DNA from: Rhodospirillaceae bacterium
GTDB lineage: Bacteria; Pseudomonadota; Alphaproteobacteria; Rhodospirillales; Casp-alpha2
Length of the DNA stretch: 47,785 nucleotides
Direction of reading: 5' to 3'
NCBI GenBank assembly: GCA_002706405.1
Contig: PALN01000044.1
Location: 1 to 47,785 of the forward strand
Part shown: positions 40,128 to 47,785 of the stretch, one piece after another
How positions within the stretch are numbered: position 1 is the first letter of the stretch
How the letters are laid out: each line of letters begins with the position of its first letter
The notes under the pieces: generated by a model
Told to the model about the DNA's origin: nothing
The model's input: the letters and a program-made list of their open reading frames with translations, nothing else
The model's database searches: none
Made by a program: the position numbers and the translations under genes

Positions 40128-41109
40128 AGTGCTGACATTCGCCGATATCGAACGTGCGGCCCAGGTTCTGAAGGGGGTGGTCGTGGTCACCCCGGTGCTG
40201 GAAAGCCCGCTGCTCAACGCGGCCTTGGGGTTTCGCCTGCGCATCAAGGCAGAGCCGCTGCAGATCACCGGCTCTTTCAAGTTTCGCGGCGCCTATAACG
40301 CCATTTCCCGCATTCCCCAGGACAGGCGCGCGGCCGGCGTGGTCGCCTTTTCCTCCGGCAATCATGCCCAGGGCGTGGCGGCGGCGGCCTCCATGCTGGG
40401 CCTGCCGTCGGTCATCCTGATGCCCAAGGACGCGCCCAAGACCAAGGTCGAATTGACCAAGGCCTGGGGGGCGGAGGTCGTGACCTTCGACCGCTTCACG
40501 GAAAGCCGCGAGGAACTGGGCGCCAAGCTGCGCGAAGAACGCGGCGCCACCCTGATCAAGCCCTATGACGATCCGCTGATCATGGCCGGTCAGGGCACCC
40601 TGGCGGCTGAAGCCGTGCGGACCTGTGCCGCCGAGGGCTGGACGCCCGACATCTTCATCAGCCCTTGCGGCGGCGGCGGGCTGATCGCCGGTTGTTCGAC
40701 CTCGGTCCGCGCCCTGTCGCCGGACACGGCGGTCTATTCGGCGGAACCGGCGGGCTTTGACGATACGGCGCGGTCCCTGGCAGCCAACAAACGCCTCGCC
40801 AACGATCCGGCCGCGCGCTCCATCTGCGATGCGCTGCTGGCGCCGGAGCCGGGCGAACTGACCTTCACCGTCAATGCCGAACGGCTGACCGGCGGGCTAT
40901 GCGTCACCGACGACGAAGCCATGACCGCCATGGCGGTTGCCTTCAAGTATCTGAAACTGGTGGTGGAACCGGGGGGTGCCGTGGCCCTGGCCGCGGCGAT
41001 CACCGGAAAGGTCGACTGCAAGGGCAAGAACGTGCTCGTCGTCTGTTCCGGCGGCAATGCGGACGCCGACGTCTACGCGGAAGCCCTAAAACGGCCCCTG
41101 CCCTTCTAA
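40105..41109 (+). CDS. Threonine/serine dehydratase-like PLP enzyme without ACT domain
   Basis: 334 aa fold-type II PLP enzyme. K59 in ITGSFKFRGAYNA is the PLP lysine, FSSGNHAQGVA is conserved, and SPCGGGGLIAG holds the phosphate. The absence of an ACT domain puts it with catabolic threonine dehydratases, serine racemases and the EutB-type ectoine enzymes; a beta-hydroxyaspartate role is also possible. AAGGAAG lies 8 nt before the ATG at 40105, inside the previous gene. It is convergent with the bactofilin gene. Confidence 0.88.
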   Translation: MPSSPASEVLTFADIERAAQVLKGVVVVTPVLESPLLNAALGFRLRIKAEPLQITGSFKFRGAYNAISRIPQDRRAAGVVAFSSGNHAQGVAAAASMLGLPSVILMPKDAPKTKVELTKAWGAEVVTFDRFTESREELGAKLREERGATLIKPYDDPLIMAGQGTLAAEAVRTCAAEGWTPDIFISPCGGGGLIAGCSTSVRALSPDTAVYSAEPAGFDDTARSLAANKRLANDPAARSICDALLAPEPGELTFTVNAERLTGGLCVTDDEAMTAMAVAFKYLKLVVEPGGAVALAAAITGKVDCKGKNVLVVCSGGNADADVYAEALKRPLPF

Positions 41110-41152
41110 AACGAAAAAGGTGCGGTCGGGTCCCGACGCTGTCTTCGAAGCC

Positions 41153-41602
41153 TTATTCGGCGGCGGCGGGGGCAGTCTTGGGCGCGGCGGCGGAGGCGAT
41201 CGTCTGCCGAACGGCGTCGACATCCTTCTTTTCGACCAGACGCTTGCAGTGACCTTCCAGGAAGGCCCCGTTTTCGATCGCCAGATCTTCGTGAAGAATG
41301 TCACCGATGACGCGCGCGGAGCGCGCCAAGGTCACGGACCGGGCCTTGATCTGGCCGTTGATGGTGCCGTGGACTTGCACCCGGTCGGCGACGATTTCTC
41401 CCTTGATGTTGGCCGTTTCGCCAACAAGCAGGCTTTTCGTGCGAATGTCGCCGTCGATGGTGCCGTCGATTTGGATTTCACCTTCCGAGCTCAGGTCCCC
41501 GATGATCCGCAGGTCTGCCGAAATGATCGACGGACCGGCCGATTTCACCGCAGGTTGCTGGCCGCTTTGGCTGCTCGTACCCTTACTTGTCTTTGAAAAC
41601 AT
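41153..41602 (-). CDS. Bactofilin
   Basis: 149 aa polymer-forming cytoskeletal protein. The central beta-helix repeats (IISADLRIIGDLSSEGEIQIDGTIDGDIRTKSLLVGE...GTINGQIKARSVTLARSARVIGDI) are diagnostic, with flexible Ser/Gln-rich N-terminal and Ala-rich C-terminal ends. Bactofilins form nucleotide-free filaments beneath the membrane and position cell-wall enzymes. The start overlaps the 3' end of the upstream M23 peptidase gene by 20 nt, so the two are likely made together. Confidence 0.94.
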   Translation of the reverse strand: MFSKTSKGTSSQSGQQPAVKSAGPSIISADLRIIGDLSSEGEIQIDGTIDGDIRTKSLLVGETANIKGEIVADRVQVHGTINGQIKARSVTLARSARVIGDILHEDLAIENGAFLEGHCKRLVEKKDVDAVRQTIASAAAPKTAPAAAE

Positions 41603-42908
41603 ACTTTCCTGCCCTGATAAACTTGAGCGGGTTCAACGTCTTGTTGTTGAACACCACCTCGTAATGGAGGTGCGGTCCCGTGCTTCGACCCGTACTACCC
41701 AGTAGGCCAATCTTCTCATGAAACTTCACTTCTTGGCCAACCTTAACGAGAACCTTGCTGAGGTGGGCGAACCGGGTCTTCAGGCCAAGCCCGTGATCGA
41801 TCTCGATCAGCCGGCCGTAACGCCCCTTCCAACCGGCGTAGGTCACCTTGCCCGCCGCCGTGGAATAGACCGGAGACTTCATCGGTCCCCCGAGGTCGAC
41901 GCCGTAATGGGCGGACCAGCGGTTGGTCATGGGGTCCTTACGCTTCCCATAGCTGGACGTGATGTAATAGGTCGTCAAAGGGGCCGCCAGCGGCACGCGG
42001 GCGATTGATTCCTGCAGGGATTCAAGTCGGCTCAGGTTACGGTCCAGATTGGCCAGTTCCAGCTTCAGGTCGCCGGCGGGCAGGCCGTCGGGTTCGACCG
42101 GGATGAACGGGCCACCGACACCCGACGCGTCTGATTCCGTGGCGCCGAGAAGCCGGTCCGGCTCCAGGCCGGTCAATTCGATCACCTTCTCCAGGCTGGC
42201 GATCTGGTCGCCGGCGCGTTCGTTCATGCGCTGGACGACTTCACCCTCGGTTTCCTGAAGTTCCTTCAGACGCGAGGTCAGTTCCTCGACCCGGTTGCGC
42301 ATGCGCGATGAATCGTTCTGCGCCTTGTTGCGCTCGGTCATGATCAGATGCAGGTCGCTTTCGACCGCATTCAGGTTGTCCTTGAGCGCGAAATTGCGGC
42401 CCGACAACGACGTCATTTCGTTTTCGAGCGTCGCCAGCTGTTCCTTCAGCCGCTCACGCGCGCTGATGACCTGCTGGCGCTCGGCCGCGGTGATTTCCAG
42501 CTTGCGCGACACGGAGCTTAGATTGCGCTGCAGGGCGGCGTTCTTTTCCACCAGCCCCAGCATCAGGGAATGGTTTTCTTCGAGGTCCTTGGTGATCGAG
42601 GCGAACTTGCGCTGGTATTCGGCAACTTCGTTGAGCAGAGAACGATAGGCCAGGCGCGCCCCGGCGATCTCGTCGTCCTTGGCCTGCAGAACCTGATCGT
42701 GCATCAGGAAGCTGACGGAAGTGAACGTGCTCCACGACAGCGTCACGGCGACGAGGCCGGACATGACGATCTGAACAGGCTGAGAAATCTTGAAGTAGGA
42801 CACCCGCCCTTCGGTCCGCATGACGAGCTGACGTTCAGGGAACAACCGCCCGACCAGCGCGCGCAAGCGCTTCACGGTTGTTGTATCGAAGGGTCCTCGT
42901 CTATTCAT
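41583..42908 (-). CDS. Membrane-anchored M23 (LytM) endopeptidase
   Basis: 441 aa peptidoglycan endopeptidase. One membrane helix (about 45-66), then a long coiled coil (about 70-205), then a LytM domain near the C-terminus. The zinc ligands are all present: H334 and D338 in HYGVDLGG, and H415 with H413 in HLHYEV; H382 lies in AHLSKV. A catalytically active member is therefore expected. The start at 42908 (MNRRGPFD) is chosen for AAGG about 11 nt upstream; earlier in-frame starts lengthen the protein without support. It overlaps the bactofilin gene, an arrangement known for the bactofilin-LmdC pair of stalked or curved bacteria. Confidence 0.93.
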   Translation of the reverse strand: MNRRGPFDTTTVKRLRALVGRLFPERQLVMRTEGRVSYFKISQPVQIVMSGLVAVTLSWSTFTSVSFLMHDQVLQAKDDEIAGARLAYRSLLNEVAEYQRKFASITKDLEENHSLMLGLVEKNAALQRNLSSVSRKLEITAAERQQVISARERLKEQLATLENEMTSLSGRNFALKDNLNAVESDLHLIMTERNKAQNDSSRMRNRVEELTSRLKELQETEGEVVQRMNERAGDQIASLEKVIELTGLEPDRLLGATESDASGVGGPFIPVEPDGLPAGDLKLELANLDRNLSRLESLQESIARVPLAAPLTTYYITSSYGKRKDPMTNRWSAHYGVDLGGPMKSPVYSTAAGKVTYAGWKGRYGRLIEIDHGLGLKTRFAHLSKVLVKVGQEVKFHEKIGLLGSTGRSTGPHLHYEVVFNNKTLNPLKFIRAGKYVFKDK

Positions 42909-43208
42909 TCCCCCGCATTCCTTCCCTCGTATGGTGGCCATTCCGGTCCTGGTTCGGCGCCGCCGGCCCTTGGCATTCCTGCCCGAGCCGGGTAGACAGT
43001 CTTGTTGCTTTTGGGCCGTGTCCGGACCCCCCGTCGGCCCCGAAAACGATCTACCAGGGTCGAAGGTATAGGGAAGGTTTAAGGCGTTCAAGTATCCATT
43101 TCCGGAGGGCCTGCAATTGCCCCTCCAGCCCTTGGTTTTCCGCCATTTTCCAGGCGTCCCTATCCGATTACGTGTGGTCCCCCGGCCCTACCCGCAAAGG
43201 AGCTTAGA
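42909..43208. other. Divergent intergenic region, M23 peptidase / pgpA
   Basis: 300 bp between the two starts. It contains a GGAGGG...CCCTCC stem (about 43101-43123) and the AAGGAG ribosome site of pgpA at 43198-43203. No convincing gene or known RNA is visible; it should hold both promoters. Confidence 0.5.
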
Positions 43209-43730
43209 TTGACCGAAGTCCCCTCTCCCGCATCCGTGCCCGGTCGCAATCCGGGCCGCCCGCCGGCCTTCAGCCCAGCGATGATCGCCGCCACATGGTT
43301 CGGTTGCGGGCTGGCGCCGAAGGCGCCGGGAACGGTCGGCTCCCTGGGCGCCCTGCCCGTCGCCTGGCTACTCCTGGTCTATGGGGGATGGTCCTGGCTC
43401 GCCGTCGCGGCCGTGGCGGCAACCGTGCTCGGCATCGTCGCCACGGCGGCGGTGCTCAGACGGTCGTCGGTCAAGGATCCGTCCTTCGTCGTGATCGACG
43501 AGGTCGCCGGACAATGGATCGCCTTGCTGCCGGCGGGGCTCGATCCCGTGCTGTTCATCGCCGGGTTCCTGGCCTTCCGCCTGTTCGACATCTGGAAGCC
43601 CTGGCCCATCAGTTGGGCCGACCGCGCGGTGCCGGGGGCGCTGGGCGTGATGCTCGACGACCTGATCGCGGGGGGCTTTGCGGCGATCCTGGTTTATGGA
43701 ATAGGCTACGTATTGGCTGGAGGACTCTAA
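43209..43730 (+). CDS. pgpA: Phosphatidylglycerophosphatase A
   Basis: Dephosphorylates phosphatidylglycerol phosphate to phosphatidylglycerol. 173 aa integral membrane protein. Recognised by the N-terminal FGCGLAPKAPGTVGSLGALP and the SVKDPSFVVIDEVAGQWIALL segment, with the C-terminal FRLFDIWKPWPISWAD. The start is a TTG at 43209 with AAGGAG 5 nt upstream, one of the few TTG starts in this window. pncC begins 4 bp after its stop. Confidence 0.92.
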   Translation: MTEVPSPASVPGRNPGRPPAFSPAMIAATWFGCGLAPKAPGTVGSLGALPVAWLLLVYGGWSWLAVAAVAATVLGIVATAAVLRRSSVKDPSFVVIDEVAGQWIALLPAGLDPVLFIAGFLAFRLFDIWKPWPISWADRAVPGALGVMLDDLIAGGFAAILVYGIGYVLAGGL

Positions 43731-43734
43731 CACC

Positions 43735-44223
43735 ATGACGGATGCGGAAGTTGACGACCTGGCGCGCCGGGTGATCGAAACCTACGTGGCCCAGGGCCTG
43801 ACCCTGGGGACGGCGGAAAGCTGCACGGGCGGCCTGATCGCCGGGGCGCTGACCGGCATTTCCGGGTCGTCGGCGGTGGTCGACCGGGGCTTCGTGACCT
43901 ACTCCAACGACGCCAAGATGGATCTGCTGGATGTGCCCGGCTCGACTTTGCGCGATCACGGCGCCGTCTCCGAGGAAACGGCCCGGGCCATGGCCTGGGG
44001 CGTGCTGACCCATGCCCCCGTCGACTGCGCCGTGGCCGTCACCGGCGTCGCCGGGCCGACCGGCGGCACCAAGGACAAGCCTGTCGGCCTCGTCCACTTC
44101 GGTGCCGCGCGCCACGGGCGGGAGATCGTTCATGAACGGCATGTGTTCGAGGGCGACCGGGCGGCGGTGCGGGCAGCGACCGTGAAACGGGCGTTGGAGC
44201 TGCTGCTGTTTCTCGCCAACTAA
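43735..44223 (+). CDS. pncC: Nicotinamide-nucleotide amidase (CinA C-terminal domain)
   Basis: Hydrolyses NMN to NaMN in pyridine nucleotide salvage. 162 aa, only the PncC domain, without the N-terminal CinA part found in fused proteins. The catalytic residues lie in LGTAESCTGGLIAGALTGISGSS (S29) and TYSNDAK; the TGVAGPTGGT loop is present. GGAGG lies upstream of the ATG. It is coupled to pgpA (4 bp). Confidence 0.94.
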   Translation: MTDAEVDDLARRVIETYVAQGLTLGTAESCTGGLIAGALTGISGSSAVVDRGFVTYSNDAKMDLLDVPGSTLRDHGAVSEETARAMAWGVLTHAPVDCAVAVTGVAGPTGGTKDKPVGLVHFGAARHGREIVHERHVFEGDRAAVRAATVKRALELLLFLAN

Positions 44224-44328
44224 CCCTTCATTGCGCCTGAATTTTTACAGGATCCCTAGGGCCGGTTCGATCTGTCAAACTTAAACGAGAAAGACCAACG
44301 TACCGGTTTGGGTTTTACGCATCGTTCG

Positions 44329-44679
44329 TTAATCAGGTCGGCTGCTCTCAAGGAGCTCTGCGCCACACTTCGCGCAGAACTTTGGTGCTGACCCCATCTG
44401 AGGCATGACAGTCCTTCCGCAGGCTTGGCAGAACCGGATAGTTTTGATGTTTAAGTACGTAATCAAAGCCAGAGGAATGCCCATAAAGAGGAGAATTCCG
44501 AAAGACTGAGACACGCTGTAAACGAACCCGGCAAACATGACTGCTGAAAAAACGCAGAATGGTCCCCACCACTTCGTTTTTATTCTGTAGTTGCGATTAA
44601 TGAAGAAAATTATCCAAGAGCCGGCCACCAAAAGCACCCAGATCAAAAAGAATGCTTTATATGCGCCGTCCCCTCCCAC
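44329..44679 (-). CDS. Small membrane protein with C-terminal zinc ribbon
   Basis: 116 aa. Three hydrophobic segments (AFFLIWVLLVAGSWIIFFI, WGPFCVFSAVMFAGFVYSV, FGILLFMGIPLALITYL) precede a four-cysteine zinc ribbon, CQAC...CAKC (about residues 84-107). GTG start at 44679 with GGGAG 7 nt upstream. Codon use and base composition are clearly richer in A and T than neighbouring genes. I recognise no family beyond the zinc ribbon. It lies in a region that is pncC-ratA neighbour ground in related genomes, so it may be a recent insert. Confidence 0.7.
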   Translation of the reverse strand: MGGDGAYKAFFLIWVLLVAGSWIIFFINRNYRIKTKWWGPFCVFSAVMFAGFVYSVSQSFGILLFMGIPLALITYLNIKTIRFCQACGRTVMPQMGSAPKFCAKCGAELLESSRPD

Positions 44680-44709
44680 AATCCATCTCCCGTTTGGACT
44701 CTCAGCCCA

Positions 44710-45183
44710 TCAGACCATAGCTTGGCCGGCACCTTTGGGGGTGGGCTGACCGTATAGATCATCGGCGCGGCTTTCGAAGGCGTTGACCATCTTGGTCACG
44801 GCCTCGTTGAACACCACCGAGATTGCTGATTGCAGCAGTTTGGAGCGGAATTCGAAATCCACGTAGAAGTCGATATCGCAGCCCTGCCCGTCTTCGGTCG
44901 GCACAAATATCCAGTGATTTTTCAGGTACTTGAACGGTCCGTCCGAATAGGCGACGTCGATCCGCTTGGCCTCCCAATCGAGCGTCACGCGGGAGGTGAA
45001 GCGTTCGCGGAAGATCTTGAAGCCGATCACCATGTCGGCGACCAAAAGCGTGTCCGAGCGCTCGCGGATGCGGGTCGCCTGACACCAGGGCAGGAATTCG
45101 GGATACCGCCCGACATCGGCGACCAGATCGAACATCTGATCCGCCCGATAGGGCAAACGGCGGATTTCTGCGTGGGTCGGCAT
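44710..45183 (-). CDS. RatA/Coq10-type START-domain protein
   Basis: 157 aa polyketide cyclase/START domain, the family of mitochondrial Coq10 and E. coli RatA. It probably binds ubiquinone or a related lipid and assists respiratory electron transport. Conserved features: VADVGRYPEFLPWCQATRI, VIGFKIFRERFTSRV and FEFRSKLLQSAISVVFNEA. The ATG at 45183 has GGGGA 8 nt upstream. It follows lipA by 22 bp. Annotation as a type II toxin is common but not supported by context, as no partner antitoxin is present. Confidence 0.9.
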   Translation of the reverse strand: MPTHAEIRRLPYRADQMFDLVADVGRYPEFLPWCQATRIRERSDTLLVADMVIGFKIFRERFTSRVTLDWEAKRIDVAYSDGPFKYLKNHWIFVPTEDGQGCDIDFYVDFEFRSKLLQSAISVVFNEAVTKMVNAFESRADDLYGQPTPKGAGQAMV

Positions 45184-45205
45184 GGGTCGGTCCCCGTTCC
45201 GGCGC

Positions 45206-46153
45206 CTAGCCCCGGCCCGCCTGACGGGCCGCTTGAAGCTTGGCGAAGTCCTCGCCCGCATGATGGGACGAGCGGGTCAGCGGCGTGGCCGAGACCAGAA
45301 GGAACCCCTTGGCTTCGGCCAGGCGCTTGTATTCGGCGAACTCATCGGGCGTGACGAAACGGTCGACCGGCGCATGGCGCGTGGTCGGCGCCAGGTACTG
45401 GCCGATGGTCAGGAAATCGACCCGGGCGGAGCGCAGATCGTCCATCACCTGCAGCACTTCCGAGCGGGTTTCGCCGAGCCCGACCATGATCCCGGACTTG
45501 GTGAAGATGTTGGAGTCCAAGTCTTTGGCCCGGTCCAGGATCTTCAGGGAATGGAAATAGCGCGCCCCCGGGCGGATCGACGGATAGAGCCGCGGCACCG
45601 TTTCCAGGTTGTGATTGAACACGTCCGGCTTGGCCGCGACCACGGATTCCAGGGCCCCCGGCTTGTCCCGGAAATCGGGGGTCAGGATTTCGATGGTGGT
45701 TTCCGGCGAGGTTTCGCGCAGGCGCTCGATACACTTTACGAACTGCCCGGCGCCGCCGTCGGCCAGATCGTCGCGGTCGACCGACGTGATCACCAGATGC
45801 TTCATGCCCATCTTGCCGGCAGCGATGGCCAGGTTGTCGGGCTCCATGGGGTCCACCTTGCCCGGCTTGCCCGTGGCCACGTTGCAGAAGGCACAGGCGC
45901 GCGTGCAGATTTCGCCCAGGATCATCACCGTGGCGTGCTTCACGGCCCAGCATTCGCCGATGTTCGGGCAGGCCGCTTCCTCACAGACCGTATTCAGGCT
46001 GTGTTCGCGCATCAGCTTGCGGGTTTCCGCATAGGCCGGCGACGTGGGCGCCTTGACCCGGATCCACGCCGGTTTCTTCTGGTGCGGATTTTCCGGATTT
46101 TTGGCTTTTTCCGGATGGCGAAGACGACGCACGTTGGTGCTGGTTTCTGTCAT
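45206..46153 (-). CDS. lipA: Lipoyl synthase
   Basis: Radical SAM enzyme that inserts two sulfur atoms into protein-bound octanoate, making lipoyl groups for the 2-oxoacid dehydrogenase E2 subunits. 315 aa. The auxiliary cluster cysteines are C57, C62 and C68 ([12 protein letters not shown]), and the radical SAM cysteines are C83, C87 and C90 (CTRACAFC). It lies between lpdA and the Coq10-like gene on the same strand; making the cofactor next to the E2 and E3 genes that use it fits functional clustering. Confidence 0.97.
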   Translation of the reverse strand: MTETSTNVRRLRHPEKAKNPENPHQKKPAWIRVKAPTSPAYAETRKLMREHSLNTVCEEAACPNIGECWAVKHATVMILGEICTRACAFCNVATGKPGKVDPMEPDNLAIAAGKMGMKHLVITSVDRDDLADGGAGQFVKCIERLRETSPETTIEILTPDFRDKPGALESVVAAKPDVFNHNLETVPRLYPSIRPGARYFHSLKILDRAKDLDSNIFTKSGIMVGLGETRSEVLQVMDDLRSARVDFLTIGQYLAPTTRHAPVDRFVTPDEFAEYKRLAEAKGFLLVSATPLTRSSHHAGEDFAKLQAARQAGRG

Positions 46154-46215
46154 GAGACTCTTTTGGTTTCAAACAAACCGTCGTCGCGACCGGCAATCCG
46201 GCCGCGCGAGTTTGT

Positions 46216-47622
46216 TTAGAAGTGGATCACCCGCCCATAAGCGTCAAGCACCGATTCATGCATGGTTTCCGACAAAGTCGGATGCGGGAACACTGTGTGC
46301 ATGAGGTCTTCCTCGGTGGTTTCCAGGCCCATGGCGACGACGAAGCCTTGAATCAGCTCGGTCACTTCGGCGCCGACCATGTGGGCGCCCAGCAACTGGC
46401 CGGTCTTTTCATCGAACACGGTCTTGACCAGGCCGTCGGGCTCGCCCAGGGCGATCGCCTTGCCGTTGCCGATGAAGGGGAAGCGGCCGACCTTGACTTT
46501 GTAGCCCTGCTCTTTCGCCTTCGCTTCCGTCAGGCCGACGCTGGCGACCTGCGGATGGCAATAGGTGCAGCCGGGAATCTGGTTCTTGTCCATGGGGTGG
46601 ACGTTGGGCAGCCCCTTGATCTTCTCGACGCAGATGACGCCTTCGTGCTCGGCCTTGTGCGCCAGCATGGGCGGCCCGGCGACGTCGCCGATGGCATAGA
46701 CACCCGGCTCCGCCGTGCGGCCGTACTCGTCTATCACGATGCAGCCCCGGTCGGTCTTGACCTTGGTGCTCTCCAGCCCGATGCCTTCGATATTGCCCTG
46801 CACGCCGACGGCGGAAATCACCCGGTCGACCTTGATCTCCTGGGTCTTGCCGTCCTTGGTTTCGACCGTACAGGTGACGTCGTTGGCCCCCTTGGCCAGC
46901 TTCACCACCTTGGCCTCGGTCATGATCTTGAGGCCGGATTTTTCCATCTGCTTGCGGGCAAGGGCCGAAATCTCGGCGTCCTCGACGGGCATGATCTGCG
47001 TCATGACCTCGACCACCGTCACGTCCGCACCCAGCGTGTGATAGAAGCTGGCGAATTCAATGCCGATGGCGCCCGATCCGATGACCAGCAGCTTCTTCGG
47101 GAAGATGTCGGGCTTGAGGGCCTCGAAATAGGTCCAGACCAGCTTGCCGTCCGGCTCCAACCCCGGCAGCGCGCGCGGGCGGGCCCCCGTGGCGACGATG
47201 ATGTGCTTGCCCGACAGGTCCGGCAGCGCCTTGCCGTCGGTGCCGGTGACGGCGACCTTGCCCCCGCCCTTGAGCACGCCGGTGCCGTCGACGACCGTCA
47301 CCTTGTTCTTTTTCAGCAGATGCCCGACGCCGCCGTTCAGCTGCTTGGACACGCCGCGCGACCGGGCGATGACCTTGTCGATGTCGAAGGCGACATCCTT
47401 GGCGCTCAGGCCATAGTTATCCGCGTGCTGCATGTAGTGATAGATCTCGGCGGAGCGCAGCAGCGCCTTGGTCGGGATGCAACCCCAGTTGAGGCAGATG
47501 CCGCCCAGGTGCTGTTTCTCGACCACGCAGGTTTTGAAACCCAACTGCGCCGCGCGGATGGCGGCGACGTAGCCGCCGGGCCCGCCGCCGATGATGACGA
47601 TGTCGAACGATGTATCAGCCAT
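46216..47622 (-). CDS. lpdA: Dihydrolipoyl dehydrogenase (E3)
   Basis: FAD/NAD flavoprotein that reoxidises dihydrolipoyl groups in pyruvate and 2-oxoglutarate dehydrogenase. 468 aa. Redox-active disulfide C43-C48 (GGICLNWGCIP); FAD motif GGGPGGYVAAI; NAD motif GSGAIGIEFASFY; active-site base H447 and E452 in HPHPTLSETMHESV. It follows an E2 gene cut by the window edge, 18 bp away, so it probably serves the pyruvate dehydrogenase complex here. Confidence 0.97.
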   Translation of the reverse strand: MADTSFDIVIIGGGPGGYVAAIRAAQLGFKTCVVEKQHLGGICLNWGCIPTKALLRSAEIYHYMQHADNYGLSAKDVAFDIDKVIARSRGVSKQLNGGVGHLLKKNKVTVVDGTGVLKGGGKVAVTGTDGKALPDLSGKHIIVATGARPRALPGLEPDGKLVWTYFEALKPDIFPKKLLVIGSGAIGIEFASFYHTLGADVTVVEVMTQIMPVEDAEISALARKQMEKSGLKIMTEAKVVKLAKGANDVTCTVETKDGKTQEIKVDRVISAVGVQGNIEGIGLESTKVKTDRGCIVIDEYGRTAEPGVYAIGDVAGPPMLAHKAEHEGVICVEKIKGLPNVHPMDKNQIPGCTYCHPQVASVGLTEAKAKEQGYKVKVGRFPFIGNGKAIALGEPDGLVKTVFDEKTGQLLGAHMVGAEVTELIQGFVVAMGLETTEEDLMHTVFPHPTLSETMHESVLDAYGRVIHF

Positions 47623-47640
47623 GATGTCCGCCCTCCCCGC

Positions 47641-47785
47641 CTACAGCAGCAACTGAATGGGATCTTCGAGGATCGCCTTCAGTTCCTTGGCAAAGCCGGC
47701 CGCCGTGGCGCCGTCGATGCAGCGGTGATCGACCGCCAGGGTCAGGGACATCACCGTGGCGACGGAAAGTGCGCCGTTTTTGACC
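47641..47785 (-). CDS. pdhC: Dihydrolipoamide acyltransferase E2, C-terminal fragment
   Basis: The last 47 codons of an E2 acyltransferase: VKNGALSVATVMSLTLAVDHRCIDGA... ending in EDPIQLLL. DHRCIDGA is the catalytic His-Asp motif. The window edge removes the rest of the gene, including the lipoyl domains. The MSLTLAVDHR and ILEDP endings fit the pyruvate dehydrogenase E2 (pdhC) better than the 2-oxoglutarate type, but with so little sequence this is only probable. Confidence 0.85.
   Translation of the reverse strand, partial: VKNGALSVATVMSLTLAVDHRCIDGATAAGFAKELKAILEDPIQLLL

Noticed and set aside
44710..45183. RatA toxin of a toxin-antitoxin pair
   Set aside because: No antitoxin partner; START-domain Coq10 family and position next to lipA support a respiratory role.

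Overview
The window is a stretch of high-GC alphaproteobacterial chromosome, most probably from the Rhodospirillales or a close relative. The evidence is gene order typical of that class (rpiB-glyA-nrdR-ribD; folK-rpoZ-rsh-pdxJ-acpS-lepB-rnc-era-recO; pdhC-lpdA-lipA-ratA) and small alphaproteobacterial families (DUF4169, DUF4170, a DUF6898-like protein). About 50 protein genes are packed tightly. I found no rRNA, tRNA, insertion sequence, phage, plasmid or CRISPR signature. Most of the window is core metabolism.

Layout. 1-3.5 kb (minus): a folate/riboflavin group running rpiB, glyA, nrdR, ribD, the last cut by the window edge. 3.7-7.3 kb (minus): a fused B12-dependent isobutyryl-CoA mutase (IcmF) followed by a small conserved gene. 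A LiuR-like palindrome overlaps the predicted icmF promoter, and hemB is divergent. 8.5-15 kb: an accessory catabolic block with a solo CheW, an alpha/beta hydrolase, a class III CoA-transferase, a penicillin-acylase-family hydrolase and an ACT-domain threonine ammonia-lyase. 15-18.7 kb: an overlapping pair (flavin reductase, then a membrane-anchored methyltransferase resembling FAM173), followed by the flagellar stator genes motA and motB. 18.7-29.6 kb: bpt, convergent with a ten-gene minus-strand run (folK, rpoZ, rsh, pdxJ, acpS, lepB, rnc, era, recO, parC) with several ATGA overlaps.

29.7-36.2 kb: a NYN-domain protein and a family-5 uracil-DNA glycosylase, two small DUF proteins, a glutathione S-transferase, and a ferric-reductase-like flavocytochrome with a 28-residue membrane microprotein after it. 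These converge on a sulfite-oxidase-like molybdoenzyme, smpB and dapA. 36.3-41.1 kb (plus): a soluble lytic transglycosylase, then an operon of an L-2-haloacid dehalogenase, a second alpha/beta hydrolase and a second threonine dehydratase. 41.1-44.2 kb: an overlapping M23 peptidase/bactofilin morphogenesis pair, divergent from pgpA-pncC. 44.2-44.7 kb: an AT-richer insert with a zinc-ribbon membrane protein. 44.7-47.8 kb (minus): pdhC (3' end), lpdA, lipA and a RatA/Coq10 protein, linking pyruvate dehydrogenase to lipoate synthesis.

I did not find a clearly new multi-gene system. The observations most worth checking are the LiuR-like operator on icmF, a strong Shine-Dalgarno sequence in front of an ATA codon in the flavocytochrome gene, the bacterial FAM173-like methyltransferase, the membrane microprotein, the bactofilin/M23 pair, and the AT-rich insert.
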